A stretch of 64,000 nt of DNA from Phlebotomus papatasi (GCF_024763615.1 NC_077222.1:4464001-4528000), one strand, 5' to 3'; shown: positions 35,781 to 46,790, counted from the first letter of the stretch. The notes: generated by a model from the letters alone, not told the origin. Numbers and translations: made by a program.

Positions 35781-36539
35781 ATTTTTCCTGTTTTTTTTTC
35801 TCACAAAATCCTAATTTAGTAAGTAAATTAATAAGCATTTTTTCAAAGAAATAAATGAAACGAAGACTTACAATTTCGAAATCATTAATTTGCTTTCACT
35901 TGCACAACAATCGCGAAAAACTCAATCACAAATCGCAAACGTTTACCTTGTTTTGATGGAGAGTCGTGATGGATAGAAATGACAAACTGCAAATAGAACA
36001 GTTGCTGACAAAAAAAATTGCGCCTTTTTTCAGTGTATTTTTATGCTAACTGCAGAAAAATTGGTAGATAGCGCAGTTGCAGAGAAATTTTTGTGAATAT
36101 AGTACAGTTAGAACATTTTCACGGAAAAATATCTCTGTATAGAAAAAATTCCAATAGAGAAAATTCAGTAATATCAGAATATGCAAAAACCTGAAAATCG
36201 CAAAAATGCAGTTAGCACAGTTGCTGAGGCAACCGACGAAATTTCGATAAATTTTTATTAATTAAGGGCACTTACGATAATTTTTGTTTAAAATAATTTT
36301 TAATGGGCCTATAAATATTTCTTTTTCTCAAGTGAGTTTTATAAATAAAATTACGCCGATTCTAAATCCCAAAATCGCAAAATGAAGTTACGACAAATGC
36401 TGATTTAACTGACGAAATTAATTGATTCTTTTTATGAACTGCTATAAATAATTAAAATTTAAAACTGTAAAAGTAAAGCAACATTATTATACGGGCTTTA
36501 CATATCTTAGTTCAATGCAAATTAAAAATCGGTGACTTA

Positions 36540-36980
36540 GGGTAAGTGTGCCAAATTTCGGCATAGTTGCATGCAAGCGTCAAAGTCTCAAGTTTGAATT
36601 TTGAAATGTAATATTTTAAATTCAAATTGATTTTTTTTTTATTCTTTCTTCTGAAACAGTGTTGCTGGGAACCTTGTAGACAGTTTACCGTCTTTATTTA
36701 CTCTAAAATCATTCTTGGAACATTTTAAAATAAATAAAAATATAGACATACATAGCTTTGGTGCTCTATTTCGGCCACGTTCATTCTCATAGTTCCGTGT
36801 CCTTCGGGAATTCTTCCAATATCTTTCTCATGTTATATCGTTTGTTGAAGCTACATTTTTTTGTTATTTTTTGCATTGTATAATCTCTAGAGTAACGTAA
36901 AATCTAAAAGTTCATGTAAATTCGAGGAACAAAAAAGATGGCCGAAATTGCAAGCTGGCCGGAATTTGGTACACTTACCC
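36540..36980. mobile_element. GGGTAAGTGT-family MITE, complete copy
   Basis: Ends GGGTAAGTGTGCCAAATTTC and ..GGTACACTTACCC, flanked by TA at 36538-36539 and 36981-36982; 441 bp. Subterminal GGCCGAAATTGCAAGCTGGC repeats the end motif. Close relative of 60429-60854; both look non-autonomous. Confidence 0.88.
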
Positions 36981-37293
36981 TATTTTGTATAGTTCTCATT
37001 TTTTTTTAGTGCACTAAGAATTTTTTTTAGTAATTACTTCAAATGAGTTAGAAAAATTGCAAGAATGAGACCAAATGAGAAGAAACTTCACATTTTTTCA
37101 AACTGGCTACCCCCTTGAAATTTGAATATTCTCAAGAATCTATTTTTATTTTATTCTTCAGAGGAACTAGTCCAGGGCTTTCTGGGATCATTGGGGCCCG
37201 CCAGGGAAGGTAATTTTGCGGAATTGTGTCCTGTACTAAAGACTCCTCCAATGTGTCCAATCACCTACATCGTAAAGTCTATCAAATGGTGCT

Positions 37294-37639
37294 TCAGAGT
37301 CCTCCTTGGCTCTTCTGGAGGATCTGGGCAAATCGGTTTGTTATCAGAAGGGATGTATCGATGAATCTGTCCACGCAATTCGATAAGCAAGATTCTGTCT
37401 TTCCGTCCAGTTTATTGCTTGGCTTGTCTACGCACTTGTCCCAGCAGATGTCATTGAATTCATGGATCTAGAGGAGGCATGGGAAAAAACAGCCCTCAGT
37501 GTTCCGGATCGACAAGAAAGTAAGGTTAGTAACTTACCTGTGCATTTACTTGAGCTTTTTGTCGTTCAACCAGAATGAAATCCTGCAGTTCAGAGTCCAC
37601 AGCAGACTTTGAACTGGATGCTCTATCGAATTCACTCAT
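37294..37639 (-). CDS. Tim8: Mitochondrial inner-membrane translocase subunit Tim8
   Basis: A 91-residue small Tim chaperone of the intermembrane space; with Tim13 it escorts hydrophobic precursors to the TIM22 inner-membrane translocase. Minus-strand exons are 37639-37538 (MSEFDRAS.. to VNAQ) and 37467-37294, joined in phase 0 across a 70 bp GT-AG intron. The twin CX3C motif is complete: CWDKC and CLSNC, 14 residues apart, each pair forming disulfides in this family. DKPSNKLD and NCVDRFIDTSLLI between and after them match the Tim8/DDP1 pattern, and the length is normal. A poly(A) signal (AATAAA, reverse strand) lies about 140 bp after the stop, near 37150. Each exon alone is short enough to be overlooked, which is why simple ORF calling misses it. 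Confidence 0.95.
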
Positions 37640-38077
37640 TTTTGTTAAAGGTAGGTAAATTGCAGGGAAATCGTGTGGCTTATGAAATTATTTTAGCTAA
37701 AAATTGACAGAATAAAATTTTGAGAGAGAAGAGAGAGAGATAATAAAAACGTGCTCTCTGCGAAACTAGCGCTCATGCGGCAAATACTCAAAATAAAATG
37801 TGTCTTGGATAAATACATTACACTGGATGCACTGGATACCCAGTAGTGTAAGGAGTTAAAACGCGCCTTTTTCGTCTTTCGATACATACACTGAGGTTAA
37901 AAATTATAAAGCCATTTAATTTTTTTTACTGACGAGCTGGGGGGTTACTCAAAAAGGCCTCTCTATTGCCCCCTCTAGATGCTATGCTCAATAATCAACG
38001 ATTTTTTTTAGTTAGTTTTGAAGACTGGACTGGGTTGATTTGATGGATTTTATGCTACATACCTCTCACTTTTTTAA

Positions 38078-39097
38078 CTCTTTCGTCTCCTTTGGGACTC
38101 TGGGTACCCATGGAAAAAAGAATTTTTTTAGACTATTTAGAATCGATAAAATTCCGATTCTTGTGGATGATTACAAACTATAAGGATGTCCAAATCTAGG
38201 ATATTTTTTGCAGGATCCTAATTAACTCATGAGCTTAGATATTTTTGGTCAAAAATCGTGAATTTTCGATTTTCTGTTTCCTTGCAAATATTGTGACTTT
38301 TTTGATATTTCTAGACCAGAATAAGGAAAAACCTCTCGGGGTCAATAAGTATGATGACTAACAATTACAGAGATTACATAAATTCGAAAAACAATTTTTT
38401 CATAAATTTTCAAAAAACCTGTTCAAACTTGTTGGGAATTCTCGTCCGCAAGAATCTAGAGGTCAAATGTAAGGTTATCCCGCCAATGCCCGCCATTTGC
38501 TTTTTGACACCAACCTTGTAAGAAAATTCCAAGCGGGAGCGAAATTTTTGCCAATATGGCCGATAATTTTGACATTTGGCAGCGAGGGAGATTGCTTTCG
38601 GGGAAGTTTTTCCTATTCTTCCAGATTTTGGTGAATTCTGATTGTCCAGGAAGTGTTTTTTTGGCTCTTGAGAAAGCTTAATGTGTCTGCAATAACATCG
38701 TGTTGAGAGAAATGTGTTTTAAAGTGTTATTCTGTGAAATATTTTGAGGAATCTGTTGGCAAGCAGGAGCTGGGTGTCCTTTTTAGCACTTCCTGGACAT
38801 CTCAGAAGATACTGGTCAATAATTCTTCTTGTTTTAGTGATCAACATTGTAAAGGAGTCGCTTGACATGCAAAAATAATTCACAAAATTGATATTATTGT
38901 CTTTTGGAAAATTGAAGTTTGTCCAATTTTGTATCCTTTGCGTTCTTTAGGGGACGAGAGTTCCCATGAGTTTTCCAATTTTCCAGAGGCGGAGAAAATT
39001 CTTTCTCTACAAAAGTATCATATTTGACCACTAAGACTTACAATAAAGTGAGTTTTACTGAAATTCGTTCGCTGGATATGTTGTGGTCCGGAAAGAG
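38078..39097. mobile_element. TTAA element interrupting the transposase relic
   Basis: Flanked by TTAA at 38074-38077 and 39098-39101, with ends CTCTTTCGTCTCC and GGTCCGGAAAGAG. The left 200 bp (GGGACTCTGGGTACCCATGG, TAGACTATTTAGAATCG, ATCTAGGATATTTTTTGCAG) is shared with fragments at 9.2, 21.0 and 46.6 kb. Its right end falls exactly where the transposase frame stops making sense. Probably piggyBac-mobilised and non-autonomous. Confidence 0.75.
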
Positions 39098-39101
39098 TTA
39101 A

Positions 39102-39741
39102 GGTAGATATCCGCGTTCATCGTCCCTGTTATGAAAAATTCTTCGCTGCGACGTCCACAAGAGCAGATTACCATCCAAATCACATATTTCTTCGGGAACT
39201 TGTCGTACTCTTTGAACCTGTACTTGCTGGCTACACCCGTACGAGTCTTCCCCGTGTAAAACTGTTGGCCGGACAACTGTGTAAATTCACTTTTTACGAC
39301 AGTTTCGTCGTCCATTAAAATGCATCCTTTAAAGAATTTCAAAACTCGATCACTCAGATTTCTCGACCACGTTTTGACACTTTGCCTTTGCTTTTCCGTG
39401 CGATAGGGAGCAGCTTGAGCTTTGTACGTTATCAATTCGTTATTCTCTTTGATTCTCTGCACTAAGCTCTTGGAGATACCCAGCTTTTTGTCCACATCTC
39501 TGACTGAAAGGCAAGGTTGCTTCTGGAAAAGCGCCAACACTCTCTTCTCCATCCTCTTGTCTACAGCTCCAGGTTTTCTGCCACATCCTGGCTATCGAAC
39601 AACAGTCTTGAGTTCCTTGAAGCGTAATATAACCCTTCGCACCGTGGATGGATACTTTCCGGTGATCCTTACGATTTCAGAATAGCTCGCTTTTGGATTC
39701 TTTAGGTACGTGTCCACGATCAATTTGCGCAGGTTCTCCAT
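39102..39741 (-). pseudogene. Tc1/mariner-type transposase relic
   Basis: Minus strand from ATG 39741. It has a first helix-turn-helix (KASYSEIVRITGKYPSTVRR), an in-frame TAG at 39592-39594, a second HTH (LSVRDVDKKLGISKSLVQRI), a WSRNLSDR linker, and the first catalytic Asp region CILMDDETVVKSEF. The reading ends at MNADIYL, where the TTAA element begins. The second Asp and the final Asp/Glu of the triad are absent. The LMDDE context resembles insect DD37-type mariner relatives, but with the rest missing the subfamily is uncertain. It cannot make an active enzyme. Confidence 0.88.
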
Positions 39742-40159
39742 TTTTATCACTTTTCTCAGCCAAAACACAACCTTTTTCAATATTTTTTTCAGAAATGAAA
39801 AGCTGATGAAATTCTCTTGAGACTTCAAAAAAAAAATTAAAACAAAACTCAATTCCTATTGTGACTAACTTCATGTCGAAAACTTGGATTTAAATCCAGG
39901 ACACGCTTTACACGCACTTTTATAACAAATTCAATCACTTCACGCTTTTTTTATTGATAGTTCGTTATCAAATTGATGTCCATTTGCCTGGGGTTGACCA
40001 AAAAATCGGAAAAGACATTATCTTCCTTTTGTGGAAGAACATTTTTTTATAGCGGTCCTCGGTGGTTAGGTATATCTAAAAAGAAAGTTCAAGATTTACT
40101 CACTAAATGAAATCTTCAGATTCGAGGTTTTCACTGATCATGGAAATTTATTTTTTCAC

Positions 40160-41220
40160 TCCCTAGCACTGTACTTCATCACTAAACACTATTCACTCCA
40201 GTTCTTGGCCAAAAAGATCATCCTTGCCTTAAGTACTGTTAACCAAATTTTATTTAAAAAGCGTTCTTCGCGTAGTCTTACGATTTTTTTTTCTGTAATC
40301 ATCTATGTCTTAATCTACCTCATCTTCCCCTAATACATTTAGATACATATCTCCATATCTCGTTATCAAATTTATGAATTCAAACTATTCTTAAACATTT
40401 CGTTTCCCTAAACAATATAATTAGGAATTCCTTATTTAACTATTTACATGGTTCAGTGATTATGTTGATTCAAAAAGAGATCGTTTTTGCGTTGATTGAG
40501 TCCTTGGTATGTCCATCACAGGTGAAAAGTCACTCTCATACTTGACCATTTTGCATTTGGGTGTAAATTAAAGACCCACCTGTTGCTCTCATGCTCCCAC
40601 TTCTCTTTCTCTCTAAAGGTATATATCATTTCTTGGGAGGTAAAAAATACAAAGATATCTTTTGGTGGTGAGAAAAAAATATCATCTTTTCTTATTTGTA
40701 ATTCCATTGTAAAGGAAAATCAAATATTTCAATCACTGTGGTTGTTGATGGAAAAAAAATATAGGGAATTCAGTAACCAAATTTAATCACTTTCATTCAA
40801 ACCTGAGAAAGTTCATCTTGTTAAGGCTTTTTGCCACGACTTCAACACTTCAAGTCGTTCAATTCAACAAAATCTTAAAAGCTTACTCTAGCCTTTTGTA
40901 TGACACATACATATGTATACATAAGATGGATACATAAAATTCTGTACATTATGCTATAGGTAACCTGTATGAGTTTACATGTATTAATGCACAGGTTTTA
41001 TAGCTTACCTCAGCATTCTCTTTTGTGGGTCTTAGCTTTCCCACTCTGCCACTGTTGAGTTAGTTTTGAGTTAACTCTCCGCAAAGAACGACCGTTGTGG
41101 ATATATTTTTACATTCGGCTTATGTTGACTTTCCATAAATAGTCTTTACATATAATTAAGAAGGTAAAAAAAAGAGGCTTATTGATGTAGTTCGTGAATT
41201 TTGCTGGACATTTTATTGAG
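40160..41220. other. Spacer, possible promoter region at its right end
   Basis: No ORF with coding character. GC content rises slightly around 41,000-41,110. The right end leads into the tentative gene start near 41,230. Confidence 0.35.
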
Positions 41221-41451
41221 ATTGTGCTTCAGTGTGTGATTGTGTTGTGAAAAAGAAGTGGACAAGAGACTTTTTAAGAGGAATATATAGCTAAAAGTAA
41301 AAGAACAAAGTAAGGGATTTTTTTTCTACATAAATTTCATCCATCTTTTGCTCAATATTATGTACAAAGTCTGTTGAGATGATAAAATAATTTGATCTCA
41401 AACTTTAGTCAATTTGAATTCTCATGGATATTCTTGGTGTATTGTGTGTCA

Positions 41452-42440
41452 ATGGCCACCTTCAGATTAATCCATTCTCTTGTTTTGTGCTCCATTTTAC
41501 TTGCGTGGAGCATTGCCGCTCTGAATATGGATAGGGAAGTGAGCGTGTATGACAGCCTGCTGATGAGATTTTGAGTTAGTGTGCGAGTTTTAGAATGCTC
41601 AATTGTTTGCATGCGGGATGCTCCCACATTTTCTTAGTTTTTCCCTATTTTCTTAAGTTTTTGTGAAAAAATAACATTGAAATTACTTAAAACAAGTGGC
41701 TTTTTAACATATTGTGATGAAAAACGAATGAAAACAGTCCAAGAAATGTTTAAAATCGCTAAAAGAACGAAACATAACCTAAATTTTGAAGTGTCAAATG
41801 GACTCCGATATTTTACTTCGAAAATGGGGCCTAAGTTATTAAATGGGGCTTAGAAATCGGTAAAACTTGGTTCTATGATTCATGTGCAAGTAGTTATCAG
41901 TGATTTTTACTCGAAATTAAGTTAATTTTTAATAGTTTTAACGCAATCAAAATACACCAATAACTCCCTGATAGTTAACTCCCGGACGGACTTTATGGAA
42001 GAATGGGGCCTCTTTTTTTAGTGGATTGTCAATAAATGTTAGAAAAGTGATTCTTTCGATCATCTAAAATAGGTCCTCAGTAATTTTAACCAGAAATTAA
42101 GTGATTTTTGTGTAGTTTTGAATGACACAAAATACATGAAGAACTCCCGGATAGTTCATTCCCTGACATTTCTACAAGATTGAAGCTCAGTTGCTCAGTG
42201 ATGAACTGGAAAAAAATTGGGGAATATCGCAAATATTCGGGATGCAATTATAAAATATTTTTTTCTGTGGATGGTCATCTCGCAAATAAACGAAAGTAAT
42301 GTAAACCAACAACTTGTGGACTACGTAAGGAAGTACCAAGAAATGTTAAAAAGTGATTACTTGACCAGACGGCCTATCGATGATCTCGCCAGAGATTATG
42401 TTGCAGGATTTGCTTCTCATTCGACGATAAAACACGTAAG
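41452..42440 (+). CDS. Tentative secreted-peptide precursor, first exons
   Basis: A weak but interesting candidate. ATG 41452 opens a textbook signal peptide (MATFRLIHSLVLCSILLAWS followed by IAALNMDREVSV). A donor-like GTATGA follows (41547), or GTGAGC at 41540. An exon about 42298-42438 reads VNQQLVDYVRKYQEMLKSDY, a dibasic RR, then PIDDLARDYVAGFASHSTIKH, and ends in a good donor GTAAGC. The phase works with the first donor and an AG at 42296-42297. An initiator-like TTCAGTG at 41228-41234 and an untranslated leader with a donor near 41310 (AAAGTAAGG) lie upstream. LARD after a dibasic site loosely recalls NPLP1-type neuropeptides, but I cannot assign it. No downstream exon or amidation signal was found, so it may be chance. 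Confidence 0.3.
41510..41565 (+). repeat. 56 bp exact inverted repeat, left arm
   Basis: The sequence from GCATTGCCGCTCTGAATATGG to CTGCTGATG is repeated without a mismatch in inverse at 43048-43103. It spans the end of the tentative signal peptide exon and both candidate donors. Confidence 0.95.
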
Positions 42441-43743
42441 CTGCCAAGGATGTATATTTCTTTGGGAATTTGCTTTTAAGCAATTATACAAAAAATGTGA
42501 ACTCCTGCTTGGACGATAATAACTCTGACAAAGACAAAAAAGTCTACCATTTTCATAAGTGACGATAGTTTTTTAAATAAAACTTGATTTCATCTCTACT
42601 CAGATTTTTTAATATCTCCATTTTGCATTTCTTTTACAGCGTTTAATCAATTTTTGATATCTACTAGTAGAATTTAATTGAACTAATGCTTAAAATATTT
42701 AATTGATTAAATATTCAACTGAATAATAAAAATATAATACTAAAGAAAAAATATCTAAAACGTATAATGCTTTAAGATAATAAATTTTGATAGAATTCGA
42801 AAAGTCTTATGATATAGTCACATTTCATCTGGGAAACACGAAAATTATTATTTTATTTTAGGAGAAATTGCGCTTGCAATAAATGATAAAATGCATGGAA
42901 AAAACTTAAGGAAATCCTATAAAATTATCTTAAAATACTTTTTTTAAATTTTAAACAAATTCCAACGCGGAACGCATTGTGCTGCTGCACTGAACACCTC
43001 AGAGCGGCAATGTTCGCTTGCACGTATGTGTGTTAGTGTGACTTTGGCATCAGCAGGCTGTCATACACGCTCACTTCCCTATCCATATTCAGAGCGGCAA
43101 TGCGTGGAGGAAAAACCAGTTGGATGGTATAAGACAGAGTGAAAAAGACAGAGATACTTCGATTAAGATCAGGAATTTCTGAATTACTTTATATATACAT
43201 TTATGTGGTAGTGTATGAAAAGGATCAGATCGCAACTTTGATAGAAATATGAACAGGTCTTTTGATAAAATTGTTATATATACAGCAAAACTCAAAACCA
43301 CCTACTTGTATTCCTCGGATGTGGGAAACAATTACTTAGAAATGCTAATCTTTTCTTGTGGTCAGAGGATTTTTATTGTAAATCAAAAGAAATATCTTCT
43401 TGAAAAGTTTATCAAAAGAAAAAAAAAAAAGAGATTGTACGGAACAGAAATGGTTGATCTCATCTTTTTTTATTTTGGATTTGAATTGAAAAGAACTTTT
43501 ACTCCAACTAGCCACAAATTCATTTTTTTTCTCAGGCCGAAGGCCAAAAGCCTCACACTTCACTTTGATTTTTATACCACTCTTTTATTCTTGATATTCT
43601 TTTTCAAAAAGAAAAATCAAACAATAATTTATGTACCTTTACTAATCATTTAAATAATGAAAAGTAATGAAATGTTCTTTCTGAGAAATAACTACAGTGG
43701 TGGTAGGGAAAATAATGCCGATTTAATTTAAGTTTTAAGATAT
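42441..43743. other. Spacer, no confident gene
   Basis: AT-rich. The 134-residue plus-strand ORF at 43249-43653 is Lys/Phe-rich from A/T runs and has no domain. Contains the right arm of the 56 bp inverted repeat. Confidence 0.4.
43048..43103 (-). repeat. 56 bp exact inverted repeat, right arm
   Basis: Exact reverse complement of 41510-41565, 1.48 kb away. A 13 bp piece (CAGAGCGGCAATG) also occurs nearby at about 43000. Flanking sequence on both sides is unrelated to the left arm. Confidence 0.95.
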
Positions 43744-44131
43744 GCGGTAAGCGTACCTAATTTCGGCCAGCTCGCAATTTCGGCCACTGTTTTATTCCTT
43801 GAATTTCTACACCGAGAAAAATTTGGATGGTATTTTCTACACATCGTGTCTTTAAATTCTACTGCCTCAAAAGATAGTAGAAAATACCATCCTCCATAGA
43901 AACTTTCCTTTAGAATCTACCATCTTGACATTTTAAAATTGACTATCCAATGGATAGTAAATTCTAATAGCCGGATGGTAAAATCTACTATCCTCCTTTA
44001 GATTTTACCTTGACCTCTCTTAGAGTCTAATATCCGGGTAGTAAATTTTACTGGCCGCATATTAGATGTTAAAATTTATCTGGAAGACAGTAAATTTTAT
44101 CGGAGGATAGTAATTTGGATTGAAATTACTA

Positions 44132-44934
44132 CACTCAGAAAAATAATTGAGTAAAACTCACTCGAATCGATGCTGAATTGACTCTTTTTCGTTGTGATTT
44201 TCGATTAACTATATTTTAGAATTGATTTTACTTCTATTTAGGTGTAATATTCGGAAGAGTTGTTTTAACTTTTTTTTTCTTAAAAATTATATGACAAAAG
44301 AGAGTAAATAACTCTTTTTAAGAATGAAAATGACACGTTATAAGAGTTAAAATAACTCGTTCTAAGAGTTAAAAATAATCTTTTTTGGAGTTAAAATAAA
44401 TCTTTCAAATCCCAAAATGGATAGATTTTGCAATTTTATGTTTTTTTTTATTTTATTATTTTCTTTATTCACATTTTCTTGATCTCAAGCTTCCTATATT
44501 CCGATCGAAATATCACGTATGATGCACGCACATATCTTCATGAAACACTATTAGGCATATTTGTGGAGCTCAGAAGCAAAATGACACATATCCTATAGTT
44601 AAAGCATAGAATATGTGTCATTTTGCCTCTGAGCTCCACATTTCTAGTTGATGTTCCATATGAACTTTGTCACATGAAAATTTTCTTGACTGAAGTATAG
44701 TCTTAAAACGAAAACACTTAAGCATATACTTCAGTCGAGATGAAATTTTACATAGAAAAAAGAGTAATAATTACATCGATATCCGACGAATTAATTCAAT
44801 TCGCATGAAGCGTTGTTTCAACTCTATATTTACTAAAATTTACAACGAAAAAGAGATACAATTACATCGATAGTCGTAGAGTTAATTCAACTCTGCCATA
44901 GAGTTATTTTAAGTTTTTAGGTTTATTCTTAGTG
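44132..44934. mobile_element. Inner CACTCAGAAAAATAA element
   Basis: Ends CACTCAGAAAAATAA and TTTATTCTTAGTG with TA on both sides, third level of nesting. Subterminal sequence repeats AGAGTTAA(T/A)(A/T)(A)(C)TC units. A 69 bp hairpin lies inside. Confidence 0.62.
44572..44640. ncRNA. 69 nt hairpin with ~30 bp arms
   Basis: Left arm TGTGGAGCTCAGAAGCAAAA continuing TGACACATAT; right arm ATATGTGTCATTTTGCCTCT continuing GAGCTCCACA. One mismatch; loop about 9 nt with more pairing possible. The size fits a miRNA-like or siRNA precursor, but it may only be an element palindrome. Expression is unknown. Confidence 0.4.
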
Positions 44935-45043
44935 TATCCAAGCCAGTAAAATTTGCCATCCTGCTGTTAGAATGTCATTTTGGAATATCGCGGGTGCCGA
45001 TGCACCGGTTCCCGATATGCTTTGAATACATTATAGCAATTCG

Positions 45044-45097
45044 TGACGCAGCTGGAAGATGCTTGACTGTCATCACAAAGGTCGCGTGTTCAAATCT
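45044..45097 (+). ncRNA. tRNA-like / SINE head with pol III boxes
   Basis: A-box-like TGACGCAGCTGG at 45044-45055 (one mismatch to TRGCNNAGYNGG) and B-box-like TGTTCAAATCT at 45087-45097, with GCTTGACTGTCATC between as in a tRNA anticodon arm (GTC). The acceptor stem is not convincing, so this is a tRNA-derived SINE or tRNA relic rather than a tRNA gene. Confidence 0.55.
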
Positions 45098-45896
45098 CGG
45101 CGCAAGTCGCCAATGTCGGAAAAAGATTTTCATGTACCAAAATGGCTTGAAATACAGAGAATGTCATCCAAAAAGGGCCCCAAGCCCTCAAACAATGGCC
45201 AAAAATCAATGAAAATAAGGAAAAATAAATTTTTCCGAAATTTTTCATTCTAATATCCGGATAGTAAAATTTACTATCCTGCCAGTAAAATTTACCATCC
45301 GGCTAGTAAAATCAAATATCCGGGATATTAGAATTTACTATCCCCGGCTATTAGAATTTACTATCCGGCTATTAGAATTTACTATCCATGCAATAGATTC
45401 TACAATTTTTGACAGTCCAATTTAATATCGCGTTTGCTGGGTGACTTTTTTACTATCCGGCCATTAGAAATGTATGGTAAATGGTAACTTTGGTACTGTG
45501 GATGGTAAATTTTACCATCCACATTTTTCTCGGTGTATGAATTTTTAGTAGTTTTAGTTTAGAATATGCAAAAATAACAAAAAATGTGAAAAAGGCATTG
45601 GAAGAATTCCAGAAGGGCAAGGAACTATGGGAATAAAAGTGGCCGAAATAAGCCACCAAGGCTATGTCTATATTTTTATTCATTTTAAAATGTATTAAGA
45701 ATGATTTTAGAGAAAACAAATACGATAAGCTATCTACAAGGTTCTAAGTAACTCTCCCTTAAAAGAATTAACAAAAAATATCAATTTGTATTAAAAATAT
45801 TACATTTAAAACTTAAGACTTTGGCGGCCAAATGTTTGGCTTTTGCATGCAATTGTACCCAAATTTGGTACACTTACCCTGTTTAAAACAGTAACG

Positions 45897-46233
45897 CAGT
45901 AGAACTCCGCTATAGGCCATCGCACTGTAGTCCACAATTTATCTACCGTTGATTTCAAAACACATTATTTTTAAGTTAGGTTATGTTTTTTAGTACGCGA
46001 CATGCAATGTTGTCATAATTATTTTAATATTTTTGGCAAACTTTATTGAGTATTTGTGATAATTGTGATCCATAATGAAGAGAGCGAGGACAAGTACCAC
46101 AATCGCAAAGAAAGTGGAAGCCATCGAGCAATTTTAATACTAAGAGTCGTTGATAATTTTAAAAATGACATGTACTAGTGCGACCTAAGTGTCAAATCTG
46201 GAACCAAATATGGCCTATAGCGGGGCTCTACTG
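45897..46233. mobile_element. Pogo-type MITE copy 2
   Basis: CAGTAGAACTCCGCTATAGG to CGGGGCTCTACTG, 337 bp, only 17 bp after the preceding MITE. The relic frame reads MKRARTSTTIAKKVEAIEQF, one residue different from copy 1. Confidence 0.85.
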
Positions 46234-46592
46234 CATATCCCTCCAGATATGCCAAAAAAGAATACTTTTACCTTAATTTAGTTCAATGTTACAAAAATCC
46301 ACAAACTTTTAGAACCAGATGTTCTTTGGGATGCACCACAACTTTTTAAACCATACGAACTTTGTCGTACTACCGTTTGTGGCGCTAGTGCTTCACAATC
46401 ACATTTCGTAGATTTTTCAAGATCAAACCTAAAACACTCTTCAAAAATCATATTTCTTGTTCAATGTTTATCAAGAATATCTTTTAATATTTGAAAAATA
46501 TATTCGATTTAAATTACCAGGCTGAACAGAAATTAGGGAATCGTAAAAGGAAGAAACATAATAGCAGAACTAACTTTATTTTTTTGAGTAAT

Positions 46593-46790
46593 CTTTTTCC
46601 CCTATATCTTCCTTGGGACTCTGAGTACCCCAGAATACCCCGAGTGGGAAGAGTGATTTTTTGGACTATTTAAAATTGTTTAAATTTTGGTTCTTGTGTC
46701 CAAATCTAGAATATTTTTTGTAAGAGCTTGATTAATTTCTGAATTGGAATTGGCTTTACTGAATATGATGCGGTCCCAAAAGAGTTAATC
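46593..46790. mobile_element. Short CTCTTT..GGGACT TTAA-family element
   Basis: TTGGGACTCTGAGTACCCC near 46611 through ATCTAGAATATTTTTTGTAAG to GGTCCCAAAAGAGTTAA. A compact version of 38078-39097 lacking the middle. Confidence 0.6.

Larger units (their letters stand above)
33409..36238. mobile_element. 2.8 kb TIR element with nested insertions
   Basis: CGTCGGTTGCCTCAGCAACT at 33409 continues as GTGCTAACTGCATTTTG and is repeated in inverse at the right end (36202-36238: CAAAAATGCAGTTAGC through CAACCGACG). Shortened forms of the motif (AATTGTGCTAACT, CTAACTGCAG, TAGCGCAGTTGC) recur inside both ends, like subterminal transposase-binding repeats. It contains a foldback (33989-34640), a MITE (34891-35187) and a damaged minus-strand ORF (35401-35780). 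Superfamily and target duplication were not determined. Confidence 0.7.
43810..45535. mobile_element. 1.7 kb CACCGAGAAAAA element with degenerate tandem motif
   Basis: Ends CACCGAGAAAAATTTGGATGG and CCACATTTTTCTCGGTG, flanked by TA at 43808-43809 and 45536-45537. About 43830-44130 and 45250-45530 are arrays of a ~20 bp unit resembling GGATAGTAAATTCTACTATCC, in both orientations. It holds a further element (44132-44934) and a tRNA-like segment (45044-45097). Confidence 0.82.
43744..45879. mobile_element. GGGTAAGTGT-family MITE split by another element
   Basis: The left end GCGGTAAGCGTACC and right end GGTACACTTACCC belong to the family seen at 36540 and 60429, in opposite orientation. Subtracting the insert 43810-45535 leaves about 410 bp, the normal family size, and rejoins the sequence TTGAATTTCTA with TGAATTTTTAG at one TA. 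Confidence 0.82.

Noticed and set aside
43249..43653. 134-codon ORF
   Set aside because: Composition is driven by A/T runs (Lys, Phe, Ile), with no domain and no splice or promoter support.
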